From: Ostrinia nubilalis
Taxonomy: Eukaryota; Arthropoda; Insecta; Lepidoptera; Crambidae
Reading direction: 5' to 3'
Length of the DNA stretch: 64,000 nt
Assembly (NCBI RefSeq): GCF_963855985.1
Contig: NC_087100.1
Coordinates: forward strand, 4,499,001-4,563,000
Below are positions 46,701 to 54,880 of the stretch, one piece after another. Within the stretch, counting starts at the first letter, position 1, and each line of letters opens with the position of its first letter. A program made the translations under genes and the position numbers. A model generated the notes under the pieces. It worked only from the letters and a program-made list of their open reading frames with translations. It was not told the DNA's origin and made no database searches.

Positions 46701-47176
46701 TGGTTCTCCTATGGTTCACCTTATTTCTGAATCGATCACGTAGGAAAAGCATAGCGTAGCACGTTCCATCGCCGTTTGGGTGACATTGAGCTTTGAAAGT
46801 TGACCATCCCTATCCTTTTTTCATCGTCATCATCATTTCAGCCACAGGACGTTCACTGCTGGATATAGGTCTCCCCAATGACTTCCACATCGCAAGGTTG
46901 GTAGCGACTTGCATCCAGCTACCTTTATCAGGTCGTCGGTCCACCTTGTCCTTTATACTAATATGAAAAACGTGAAAGATTGTGAGGATATTAATTTGTC
47001 ATATCAATTGTTAATCACATCCTGATCAATATCTTTTCTTTGTTTTACAGATCCGCGTAACGTTGAAGTTTATCCAGCAGCATCCATTCCCGGCGGTGAC
47101 AGTGTTCCCGGACAACCGGCCACATTATTATCGTCGCGACGAGCAAACCGGCTGCTGGGTGCCTATCCGGTTCTAA
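40728..47176 (+). CDS. NTAN1: Protein N-terminal asparagine amidohydrolase, six coding exons
   Basis: Coding exons: 40728-40914, 42684-42749, 43000-43182, 45104-45321, 45719-45880, 47051-47176 (stop TAA). Lengths 187, 66, 183, 218, 162 and 126 sum to 942 nt, 313 residues, close to the ~310 of vertebrate NTAN1. All junctions are GT-AG and the phases (1,1,1,0,0) join in frame. The family enzyme deamidates N-terminal Asn to Asp after Met removal and feeds the Arg/N-degron pathway. Recognised by GLLYVGQREL (~43-52), the SDDATSC segment whose Cys (~76) matches the catalytic Cys of the mammalian enzyme, VVVRHSG, HLDG, ELQLVGGF, FPDKGPE, GGP, LRIGPF and VEPPHFV. The start ATG lies 8 nt inside an exon with a clean acceptor (CAG at 40718-40720), so a 5' non-coding exon lies upstream. 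Most of the gene is surrounded by tandem copies of its own exons (separate entries); the exons listed are the only set that gives one uninterrupted family-length protein. Function is inferred from homology. Confidence 0.93.
40949..42298 (+). repeat. Tandem array of NTAN1 coding exon 1 (eight extra copies)
   Basis: The 3' two-thirds of coding exon 1 plus its donor (GACA|GTGAGT) recurs with donors beginning near 41066, 41215, 41365, 41514, 41663, 41811, 42148 and 42299. The period is 148-151 bp, except where a MITE lengthens it. Each unit starts with an acceptor-like CTCCAG or CTCTAG instead of the original ATG-bearing 5' end. Copies at 40949-41065, 41098-41214, 41248-41364 and 42182-42298 are 117 nt, phase 1-1 and open. 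Copies at 41398-41513, 41547-41662 and 41695-41810 are 116 nt because one G of the GGG in CTACAGGGAC is missing. The copy at ~41827-42147 resembles the parent exon further upstream and is split by a hAT MITE. The last copy has a weakened donor (GATA|GTGTGT). Whether any copy is spliced is unknown. Confidence 0.9.
41885..42061. mobile_element. hAT-type MITE inside a duplicated NTAN1 exon-1 copy
   Basis: 177 bp beginning CAGGGCCGGATTTACC and ending GGTCCGGCCCTG, with internal GGGCTTCAGCCCAGGGCCCC. It is flanked by the 8-bp exon sequence GCTGGCGG at 41877-41884 and 42062-42069. It disrupts the eighth exon-1 copy and therefore post-dates that copy. Confidence 0.9.
42876..42960 (-). mobile_element. 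RTE LINE 3' end in NTAN1 intron 2
   Basis: CATCATCATCAT tail followed by GCTGAACATAGGCCTCCCCC. Flanked by TTTAAAA-like sequence on both sides, a possible 7-bp duplication. It ends ~40 bp before the exon 3 acceptor, antisense to the gene. Confidence 0.75.
43183..44462 (+). repeat. Tandem array of NTAN1 coding exon 3 (about six to seven extra copies, decayed)
   Basis: After genuine exon 3, its 3' half plus donor (ATCATGT|GTAAGT) recurs with donors near 43381, 43579 and 43773 (periods 198, 198, 194). More degraded copies follow around 43915-44020, 44030-44175, 44190-44290 and 44400-44462. Copies 2 and 3 contain in-frame stops in the 5' part (TTTGA, and TAAGCTAG just before LAVGY), so they look like pseudo-exons. 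The copy ending at 43772 is intact from the internal Met onwards. Because the period is a multiple of 3 and the intervening intron sequence happens to be open, a spurious 198-codon frame runs through 43062-43658; it is not a gene. Confidence 0.87.
43786..43879 (-). mobile_element. RTE LINE 3' end within the NTAN1 exon-3 array
   Basis: 94 bp flanked by GTGTTCTCA at 43777-43785 and 43880-43888, inserted just after the donor of the fourth exon-3 copy. Antisense to the gene. Confidence 0.88.
45480..45570 (+). repeat. Partial duplicate of NTAN1 coding exon 4
   Basis: About 90 bp resembling the acceptor side and first third of coding exon 4 (45104 onwards): the TATCATTCCACCGGCTA start, the CTCACGATG stretch and the AACACGGGCCTAGGCGG stretch recur. 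Small insertions and deletions destroy the frame. It lies in the intron directly after the genuine exon and is a pseudo-exon. Confidence 0.8.
46077..46220. mobile_element. ~144-bp MITE in NTAN1 intron 5
   Basis: Ends GCCCGTATTCACAAAC and GTTTGTGAATACGGGC are perfect inverted 16-mers. The interior contains AACGCACAGCGTTGAATAG. An inverted, diverged copy lies at 56497-56642. Confidence 0.85.
46257..46482 (+). repeat. Three tandem copies of the 3' end and donor of NTAN1 coding exon 5
   Basis: GTGGAGCCGCCGCAC, the last third of exon 5, recurs at 46257, 46330 and 46412 (genuine at 45854). It is followed by the downstream intron segment with ATAGAG-GACAATGGCCTG similarity. Units are 73-82 bp. The second and third copies keep the donor sequence CAAT|GTACGTA; the first has lost it. 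A MITE (46077-46220) separates the genuine exon from the copies. Confidence 0.85.
46821..46950 (-). mobile_element. RTE LINE 3' end in NTAN1 intron 5
   Basis: CATCGTCATCATCATTTCAG tail and TTCACTGCTGGATATAGGTC core. Reaches GTCGTCGGTCCACCTTGTCC, complement of the ..RWTDDL.. coding part. Antisense to the gene. Confidence 0.8.
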
Positions 47177-47265
47177 CCGGTTTCTGACCGGCTACGTCGC
47201 GGTTACACCCGGATATTTATACGAAAACGTCTATACAGCGCACATTCAATGTATCTAAACTATCG

Positions 47266-47401
47266 TACAGTCAGCGTCAAATAATTCGTGACACCCAAAG
47301 TGACCAAAAAGTTGACAACACAACCTTATTCCAATTGTAACAAAGACGTGTTGCGAAGTTTGTGGCTACTTTGGGTCACGAAGTGTTTGACGCTGAGTGT
47401 A
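47266..47401. mobile_element. MITE in the NTAN1 3' UTR
   Basis: CAGTCAGCGTCAAATAATTC with GTGACACCCAAAGT at the left and ACTTTGGGTCACGAAGTG with TTTGACGCTGAGTG at the right are inverted ends, flanked by TA. It starts 90 nt after the NTAN1 stop. A related half-copy is near 38020-38075. Confidence 0.8.
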
Positions 47402-47540
47402 CTGTTGAATTATAATTCAATGTCATACGATTGTCTACGCGAGGCTACTGCATAAAATGATTTCTGTAATCGTTCCTATCCATTTCATACACATTCCGAG
47501 ACAGTTCTAGTGAAGGATAGATTCGAAAATACAGTAAATC

Positions 47541-47546
47541 AATAAA
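47541..47546 (+). terminator. Candidate poly(A) signal for NTAN1 (proximal)
   Basis: AATAAA 365 nt after the NTAN1 stop, just past the 3' UTR MITE. A GT/T-rich stretch (TTTTTATTGTTTAG) follows within 50 nt, as expected downstream of a cleavage site. Confidence 0.4.
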
Positions 47547-47595
47547 CACATAAATGTCGTAACTAAATCGCAAGGTATAAAGGTTTTTATTGTTT

Positions 47596-47772
47596 AGCCT
47601 ACGCCCAAACCACCGACTTTTAGTTGGCCGATTGTTGGGCCCGATTCTAATTTGTATGGAGAATCGGCCAATACCAAATCGGTGTAATGTGCGCACTTTC
47701 ATACATCTCCATACTGATGAACAGCCCGACCCAACTATCGGCCAAATAAAAATCGGTGGTCTGCGCCTATTC
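47596..47772. mobile_element. MITE with GGTCTGCGCC-type ends, copy 1
   Basis: ACGCCCAAACCACCGACTTT at the left and AAAATCGGTGGTCTGCGCCT at the right. The interior includes GGCCGATTGTTGGGCCCGA. Same family as 51614-51771. It lies downstream of NTAN1, possibly in its 3' UTR. Confidence 0.75.
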
Positions 47773-48540
47773 TTACAGTTTGACTAAACTTTTCCGTTTT
47801 GTTATAGCTAAAATTGACTTATTATGTAAAACATTTGTTTATTATGAAGCGCAATAGCGCAAGGCGTGATTATGTTTAACACAATTGGTATAAAATGTTA
47901 TGCAGTATTCTGGTAATGTTGCGAACAAAATAGAAATCAAATGCACTACTTAAATTGCAATATAAATATTTTGTATTGATTTCGAAGGTAGTAATGATTA
48001 GTACAGATGGCCATTATTTATACTAATAGCAAATTGAAATGACATATTTCTGATTTTGATGATGAATGTTTGAAACAAGCTGTTTTCTTGAATGACCTGG
48101 ATCCGCATTGGAATTTTGCAGTATAAAAAAACTTACGAGGCTTGATTACGTGAAAGCCCATTTCCAATGCAGATCTAAAAATTCTAAAAAACAAAAAAAA
48201 TATTTTATCAATTATGATTTTTTTAAAACATAATAATTGAGAATTGATATAGTTTTTTTAAATACGTCTCCATAATTTGTTATATTGCTTCACAATTGCG
48301 TAATAAAATGTAGCACTCTATTGTGATAATGATTAAATTGTTTCTATTTATAAACAAAAGTGAGAATAGAACTCAATTTAACTTTATAATGAAATCGTGT
48401 AGGTATCATTATTAAAGATGGAAAGAGTTGATGATTACCTTTATTAATTAATTATTTTTTTGAGTTATATTTAGTGAAATGGACTCTTTACTTTTGTGTG
48501 TAAATATGAATTGAGTTAGTTAGTTTTTTTGTTAAGTTAA

Positions 48541-48546
48541 AATAAA
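48541..48546 (+). terminator. Candidate poly(A) signal for NTAN1 (distal)
   Basis: AATAAA about 1.37 kb after the NTAN1 stop, followed by T-rich sequence. A closer AATAAA is at 47541-47546. Which is used cannot be told from sequence. Confidence 0.35.
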
Positions 48547-48831
48547 AGTTGTATATTTTGACTTTATATTTTTTTTACACAATTTCCAATAAATACTTAG
48601 TGGAAAATTATGATAACACATAAACTGAAATGACGTAATGTAATAAGCACAATACATGAACAAATGAAGTTGTAAATATCATAGCGTTCAAGTAGTTTAG
48701 AGTTACTGACGTTAATAGTTATTATTGTTTTGTGAAATACAATGAATATATCGAAGTTCAAAAGTTGTGTTTGTGTTATTTAATTAATAGTTTGTGCTCT
48801 TTACCCCGTTTTCCTTCACTTCAAGGTTTCT

Positions 48832-48984
48832 AAGGCCCGGTGAAACGCAACTGAAACTTTCAAACTGGTCGCGTCATGTGTGGTCTCTCAACGGACGCTA
48901 TGGCAGAAACTTAGATGAAACTCAAAAGTAACTAGCAGTTGCAGATTCGTTGCAGTTGCGTTTCACCGTCTGTTCTGGGCCTTA
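48832..48984. mobile_element. MITE with GGCCC ends downstream of NTAN1
   Basis: AAGGCCCGGTGAAACGCAAC at the left and GTTGCGTTTCACCGTCTG then TTCTGGGCCTT at the right are inverted ends. TTA/TAA-type edges would fit a PIF/Harbinger-like element. Confidence 0.75.
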
Positions 48985-49591
48985 CAGATTGAAGCTTGTA
49001 ATAGGACACCACAATAGTCCAGTGCCAAGATAGGAGTTGAAGTATTCGCCATGGCCATGGCCGAAATCAGTCGAATGAATCATCATCATCATCTGTGGAC
49101 GACGGGGCTTAGGACGCCACGGGGAACTCCCTATGTATTACTTTGCTCTATGGGGAACTCGACCCTCAAAACAGTCCGACACTATTTAACACCGTCACCG
49201 GCTATTGTCGTTACCTAATGGGCTATGTACTGGATCAACTGGATGAACCAACTGGAAGTAACGATAAATTGCATCTAAAAAAAAACATGTTTGTCTTTGT
49301 TGTGAAAGTGGCATGATTATTTCATATCCATCATACTATAAATTAAGACTTGGTCCCTCCATTTTGACGATCACGAATACCAAGCAATATGATGCGAAGT
49401 TTCATAGGAACAAGTGATTCGGTTCTTTTGCTTCCTTTCTAATTTTTATAAGTGTGCGATACTTTTTTTTTTCATTTTAGATTACACATTTCTTGATTTC
49501 AAGAACCCAGAGCCAAAGACTTATGTAAAAAAATAGTTGATCTGACAGCTGTCGGTCGGTGACAGTTGACAGCTGATCACTAAATCTGTGG
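48985..49591. other. NTAN1-BRI3 intergenic segment
   Basis: Holds a CATCATCATCAT run at 49081-49094 followed by GTGGACGACGGGGCTTAGGA and ~150 bp of non-genic sequence, perhaps another retroposon end. TGACAGCTGTC and GACAGTTGACAGCTGATC at 49543-49578 are near-palindromic and lie in the probable BRI3 promoter. Confidence 0.4.
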
Positions 49592-49711
49592 GTCTAGACA
49601 AAGTGCAATTATAATCGCAAACCAGTCGAAAAGTGGTCGAAAAGCCCCTTTTTTGTATGGAATTTGACGGATTCGATTTTCGATTCGATCAAAAAGTGCG
49701 TTTTGTCTAGG
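49592..49711. mobile_element. Short inverted-repeat element just upstream of BRI3
   Basis: GTCTAGACAAAGTGC at the left and GCGTTTTGTCTAGG at the right form imperfect ends, with a GATTCGATTTTCGATTCGATC internal repeat. It ends 116 bp before the BRI3 start, so it may lie in the promoter or 5' UTR. Confidence 0.5.
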
Positions 49712-49826
49712 GGGGCTGTGCAGCTGCTGATACAAATGCATTTTTTTGTTTGTTGGTTGAAGAATTTGCTGTTTTCTTTGTAATCAATTTGTGGGCATTG
49801 ACTACAAACTACGCAATTACGATAAA

Positions 49827-51589
49827 ATGGAAAAACCATCTGTGACTGAGCAGCCTCCACCTTATTCAGCGACCGTTCCACCAGGTAAAAATATGTTGCG
49901 ACATAGGCGATACTCGATACGATACCTACTGAGGCTTCAAAATGAATCATGTCGATAAGCAATCATGGGTGCTGCTATAACGCTTTCATATTTTTCTCGT
50001 TCTATACGTACTGTAGATGATAAAATATCACCTAATTATTAGGCCACCGAGACGAGTTTTTAGATAAAGTCACGAAAAGAAACTTGCGGTCAAAAATGTA
50101 CTCTATGAACAGAAGGGTCCAAACTACTAATTAAATAAACTAATTAGGCTATCGTAAGTCTACAACTATTGGTTTATAAGTTGACCAAACATACACAAAT
50201 CAAAATTTTGCTATTATTAGCTTGCTTCACAAAATTGTTATCATGAGTTGTTCTCATGTTCTTCAATGTTAGTGCAGGTCATTGCCTTCTATTTGATACT
50301 AGCTTTCAAATTTCTTGTAATTTGTGATTTAATAATAAACATATATTTTAACACTATTCTAACATTGTGAAGTGTAAAGAATATTACTAATTTGCTTTTA
50401 CATTACACACATTCATTATAAAATCATCGTGAATTTAATTGGCAATTATCAGTTTATTCGTAGTGGAGATAAAGTACATAATGGCTGTTACTTGCATATT
50501 TAAAATGTGTATGTAACATTTAAAAGTAAAGTATTATTAGTGTTGTAGTTATAAGCTTTACATTATTATTGTGTTGTTTGAATTTGGACTTTCGAAGTTG
50601 TATAGACCCATGGTTTTTTCCCAGTTTTTATTTATTTATTTAAAATAGGTACACAAACAGATCACTGTCATAAAATTAAAACAATATTAAATAACTAAAC
50701 AGAGATCCAAAATAAATTAACATACACCACATGTTTAGTAATAAATGAAGATAAATGCAAACATTCTAAAAAAGAATACTATGGATAGGGTTGAGATGAA
50801 TGAGTATTCCAATTCGTGAGTTTGGGTTAACAATTAAAATAAAATATTTATCCAAACATTCTTCTTGCAGCACAAGACATTGTTATTATAATAAATTGCT
50901 ACCTTATTGCAATAACAGCTAAATTATTGCACTATATCAGCAACACATTAACAACTTAAATAATTTGTCACTTCAATAGCCAATTTAAAAATTTCCAATT
51001 AGAATGGAAATGGAACGGAAAAGTTTCAAATGTTATATTTTCAATTAGCATTATTTTTATTATCTAACGATAGCGACCCGCCCCTGCTTCGCACAGGTAC
51101 AATTTTGATGTACCTACCTATTATACTTATAAACCTCCCTTCTTGAATCACGCTATCTATTAAAAAAAACGCATCAAAATCCGTTGCGTAGTTTTAAAGA
51201 TTTAAGCATACATACACAGCGAAGCGACTTTGTTTTATACTATGTAGTGATTGTTATCTCATAACATTCCAGGTCCCTCACCACAGCCTGGCGTGCCTCC
51301 CGGAGGTCCATATCCTCCCCCTCCCCCCGGCTACACCCCATACGGGACCGCGCCACCGCCACCCCCGGGCCCAGCGTTTGTGCCCAACTACGGAGCAACC
51401 AGCACCATCATCATTCAACCGCCCATCATCGCCGTCGGCGCCTGCCCTGCCTGCCGCGTCGGAATCCTAGAAGACGACTTCACGTGTCTAGGTATACTCT
51501 GCGCGATTCTGTTCTTCCCGCTAGGCATTCTTTGCTGTCTCGCCCTCAAGAATAGGAGATGCTCGAATTGCGGTGCTATGTTTGGTTAA
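49827..51589 (+). CDS. BRI3: BRI3-like (brain protein I3) small membrane protein, two coding exons
   Basis: Exon 1 is 49827-49884 (58 nt, 19 codons plus one base), donor GTAAAA; exon 2 is 51273-51589 after the acceptor CATTCCAG. They join in phase 1 to give 124 residues, against ~125 for vertebrate BRI3. The N-terminal half is Pro/Tyr/Gly-rich (QPPPYSA, then [12 protein letters not shown]). The C-terminal half has [14 protein letters not shown], a hydrophobic segment with FFPLGILCC, and RRCSNCG. This is the paired-Cys module around a membrane-associating helix seen in BRI3 (and, more distantly, LITAF-like proteins). Family members sit in endolysosomal membranes; biochemical function is not well defined. 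The start ATG follows AAA and has G at +4. Repeats lie close by: one ends about 20 nt before the exon 2 acceptor and one lies just upstream of the start. Confidence 0.9.
51063..51250 (-). mobile_element. Interspersed repeat abutting the BRI3 exon 2 acceptor
   Basis: GCGACCCGCCCCTGCTTCGC, TTGAATCACGCTATCTATTA, AATCCGTTGCGTAGTTTTAA and TTTGTTTTATACTATGTAGT are segments of a common lepidopteran repeat. Its right end lies ~20 nt before the acceptor AG of BRI3 exon 2. Confidence 0.65.
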
Positions 51590-51613
51590 TTCATCTGATG
51601 ATTATTACTTATT

Positions 51614-51771
51614 AGCCTTGGCGCAGACTACCGATTTTTTATCGGCGGATAGTTTAGGCAGTTAATCAGTATGGGCATGTATGGAAGTGCGCACGCACCG
51701 ATTGAATCTTCATAGAAATTACAATCGGGCCCAACTATCACGACTAAAAATCGGTGGTCTGCGCCAAGGCT
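51614..51771. mobile_element. MITE with AGCCTTGGCGCAGAC ends, copy 2
   Basis: AGCCTTGGCGCAGACTACCG at the left mirrors CGGTGGTCTGCGCCAAGGCT at the right. 158 bp, beginning 24 nt after the BRI3 stop codon. It supplies the C-terminal codons of the antisense 159-codon frame. Confidence 0.85.
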
Positions 51772-52107
51772 TAAACTAAGAATATAATCCAAAACATAAA
51801 AAGCATTGAAATCTGATTTGAAGACTTGTGAAACGTAATGATATTTACTGTGATCAAAATTGGTATTCGGAATTGAATATTCAAGCAACTGGAGCCAATT
51901 ATCTGCTATAGTTGCTTTATAAATTATCTTCTCACTTATATTCCTATTTGATTGGGAAATATTTGATGATTGTAAGAAATTGCTTATATTGACTTCTTTT
52001 TGGTCTGTCCTAAAATTTTTAACATTGTGGTCTATTAAACATTTAATCATCAGGGTTTTTGATTGAGTTAATTTACCATTAATCTGGCTTAAACGTGAAT
52101 ATTCCAT
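51628..52107 (-). CDS. Unrecognised 159-codon reading frame antisense to the BRI3 3' end
   Basis: Open minus-strand frame beginning with an ATG preceded by AAG and followed by G, a fair insect start context. The first ~110 residues are of mixed composition with no low-complexity run and end in a hydrophobic stretch (FYVLDYILSLS). The last ~50 residues and the stop are encoded by a MITE (51614-51771), so the present C-terminus would be transposon-derived. I recognise no domain. Apart from frames inside tandem copies it is the longest open frame in the window, notable in such AT-rich DNA. It could be a small single-exon gene, a 5' exon whose donor I cannot place, or chance. No promoter or poly(A) signal is clear. 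Confidence 0.25.
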   Translation of the reverse strand: MEYSRLSQINGKLTQSKTLMIKCLIDHNVKNFRTDQKEVNISNFLQSSNISQSNRNISEKIIYKATIADNWLQLLEYSIPNTNFDHSKYHYVSQVFKSDFNAFYVLDYILSLSLGADHRFLVVIVGPDCNFYEDSIGACALPYMPILINCLNYPPIKNR

Positions 52108-52141
52108 CTTAGTTTTAATGTAGTTGAGTGACAGAATTTAA

Positions 52142-52147
52142 AATAAA
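52142..52147 (+). terminator. Candidate poly(A) signal for BRI3
   Basis: AATAAA 553 nt after the BRI3 stop, followed by a T-rich stretch. If used, the BRI3 3' UTR would include the MITE at 51614-51771 and overlap the whole antisense 159-codon frame. Confidence 0.35.
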
Positions 52148-52419
52148 ATGATTTTATAATTATTATTCATTAGTAAATGATATGTTATAATACCTATCTA
52201 TATTACATATGTTTGATATTAGCATAAGTGATACATATTTGTTATTTTAAGATAAATGATGGAACTACATACTTCAATTTATTAGTCTGTCCATATTAGA
52301 AACTAGTTATTTTATACTACTTACCTTTATTGCCATTGTCTTATATGCGTAGTTATTATTACTGTCAATTTTACCAAATTATGTTGACAAGTATGCCATA
52401 TTTTGGCCATAATGTTATT

Positions 52420-52690
52420 TATACAGGGTGTTAGGTAAATGGGTATATGAGCTGACACTAGCCCATGTTAACATGGTCATATAAATGGTATGGTGAAGTC
52501 AGAAATTTGATTTAATCATTTAATTTTTTTAAATTTTCATACAAAAAAAAATTATAAGTTCCGATTTGTATGAAAATTAAAATAATTAAAATGAAGATAT
52601 CAATTTTCTGAGTTCACCATACCATTTATATGACCATGTTAACATGGGTTAGTGTCGGCTCATATACCCATTTACCTAACACCCTGTATA
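52420..52690. mobile_element. Near-perfect palindromic MITE
   Basis: The 271-bp element is one long inverted repeat. TATACAGGGTGTTAGGTAAA at the left matches the complement at the right, and identity continues through GGTCATATAAATGGTATGGT to near the centre (~52555). It can fold into a hairpin of over 100 bp. Flanking TA suggests a Tc1/mariner-type target. Confidence 0.85.
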
Positions 52691-54147
52691 TGTATTATTT
52701 GTTGAGCAATATTTATTTGGAACTATGTTATCCAGACATATTTACTACATTTTATATTGATCTTGTTTTGGGCATAATGGCTGGTCCAGATTAATCGAGA
52801 TTTCTCTTTTCGTAGAGTTTTAACTAAAATTTTGGTTTCACTATTCAGTCCTTAACTTACCTAAAATTTAATTTGCTTTAATGGCCACACAAATAATCGC
52901 AAACCTCGAAATTAATTAATTACACTACGCGGCACTCTCAGCGCTGACTAAGCGACTCTTTCTGTGGCCATTAATGTAGGTTATCTTAAAATTTTTGCAC
53001 ACGTAATTCTTAAATACTTTAGTTCTACTTAGAATTTTATTTTTATCTATAGTACCTACTTATTCACACACAGGTATAAGTTAATTGTTTTGTTTAACTA
53101 TACATTCTGTCTTTGTAGACTTCTGTAGCTCTAGCACGAAAAACTTTCGACTTCGAATCGTTTGCGTATTCGAATTGCCATCAAAAAGTTCAGTATGAAA
53201 ACAGTGCCCCTGTGAACGTGATGTAAAGTGAACTTAGTATTAGAAATGGTAGCACGAAACTTATTTTGACAATCTACATCGTCACGTTATCGTTGAATTT
53301 GACGGCTGAGGATCGAATTTTGTCGAATTCGTAAACGATTCGAAGACGAGTTTTTCGTGATAGAAGTACTGATATTAGTATCGAACATAAAATTGCCTCC
53401 GCCATGGTTGCGTCACATAGAAACGAAAGTTATGGGCGGTTAACTATGGTGTGTTATGGCCAAACCTAACCAGGCAAAGACATGCATTTAGAAGAAGAAT
53501 TTTATGAAAAAGACATAAGAGAATTACAATTTAGTGCCTCTTTGTTGGCATTTAGGACACAAATAATTTAACGTGTTTATTGTTTTTTATAAAGATTAGT
53601 TAGGTAGGTTAGACTGAAATATAAATTATACATTACAGCCAAAAATGCCTTTCACTAGACGTTACACATATTATGGTTAAAAATTAGCGGTAAGTATATG
53701 TTATATTATAAGTGCAACTAAGTATGTAATTTGTTTATATTTTTAAAAATAAACTTGGGATTAAATCGCTTTTACTTTTTTATTTGCCGTGCAATTTAAG
53801 TATATTAGGATTAATTTCATATTTATTTAGAAAGAAACGGTTTACATTTCAATATTTAATTAATTAACACAAGGTCTAATATTTTGTTACGACCTGCACT
53901 GCCAATATACATGATGTTCAATTATAACATAATTAATGTCACAGATTATCTTGTATGTAGTAAGTAAATATAGGTATTTCTTACCTACGCTATGTCATGT
54001 CCCATAATTATGGGTAAATATTTTAGCGCTTTTAGATAATTATGCAAATCTTCCATTGCCTAATGTTCAGTTTTGATAAAGCGCATTCAACCGAAGACCG
54101 TAAAGAAACTAGGTAAGTAATGGGATATCCTATGTATTATGATTGAA
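52691..54147. other. No recognisable gene
   Basis: AT-rich DNA with the MITE at 53131-53363 as the only defined feature. Confidence 0.6.
53131..53363. mobile_element. MITE with CTAGCACGAAAAACT ends
   Basis: CTAGCACGAAAAACTTTCGA with CTTCGAATCGTTTGCG at the left mirrors GTAAACGATTCGAAGACGAG with TTTTTCGTGATAG at the right. 233 bp, non-coding. Confidence 0.75.
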
Positions 54148-54366
54148 TCATCCATCAACATCTCAGCCATAGGATTGTCCACTGCTGAACATAGGCCTCT
54201 CCCAATGCTTTCCATGCTGCCCGGTTGGTAGCGGCCTGCGTCCAGCGCCTTCCTGCTACCTTTATGATGTCGTCGGTCCACCTTGTGGGTGGACGTCCTA
54301 CGCTGCGTTTTCCGGTACGCGGCCTCCACTCCAGAACCTTGCAGCCCCATCGGGCATCGGCGGATA
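54148..54366 (-). mobile_element. RTE LINE 3' end, ~220 bp
   Basis: The minus strand encodes the terminal part of an RTE reverse transcriptase protein (from the DARWG.. region through VEAAYRK in a shifted frame) and a decayed GATG tail. Similar to the plus-strand copy at 57565-57834. Confidence 0.75.
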
Positions 54367-54559
54367 GAAAGTTAAAATAAAAATAATTTTATTTATCGAT
54401 AGGGCAGCTCGTGTATCGCTCATGAAATAGCAGCAATATTTGAAGGCAATCTAGCGAATATTAAGCAATTTATCGAACTGATGATGGTGAAAATTGTGGT
54501 GTCATAAGAATCACAGTTGAGGTGATAAAAGTAAGATAGCCCATCATAATGAATGAATA

Positions 54560-54880
54560 CTTACACTTTTTTTTTATCCCCAACGAGGAAGCTCTTGGCC
54601 TGTATCTCATTTGATGGTAAGTGATGATCAGGCCGAAGGTGGAAGCGAGCTTCACCCGGAATCCTCAACCACGGAGGAACTGGCTATCTTACCTCTAACT
54701 GCCGGAACATATGGCGACAGACTTAGGTAAGATGGTGGTGGCTAGCCAGGCGGACTTAGAACAAGCCCTACCACCAACCAAACCGAACAGAAAAATCTTC
54801 CCCCACTGGGTATCGAACCCGGGACCTATGCGTCTGAAGCCACAGAGGCGGTTAGACTGTTAGACACTTTAAGATCAGTA
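54560..54880 (-). mobile_element. tRNA-derived SINE
   Basis: On the minus strand it begins with AGTCTAACCGCCTCTGTGG (box A-like region). It has GGGTTCGATACCC (box B) about 50 nt downstream and ends in a poly(A) run (T-run at 54567-54576 on the plus strand). Length and order fit a full-length tRNA-SINE. ACACTTT occurs at both edges (54565 and 54864 regions) and may be a short target duplication. Confidence 0.7.

Noticed and set aside
49609..49962. 117-codon minus-strand frame
   Set aside because: Antisense to BRI3 exon 1 and overlapping an upstream inverted-repeat element; no recognisable protein features.
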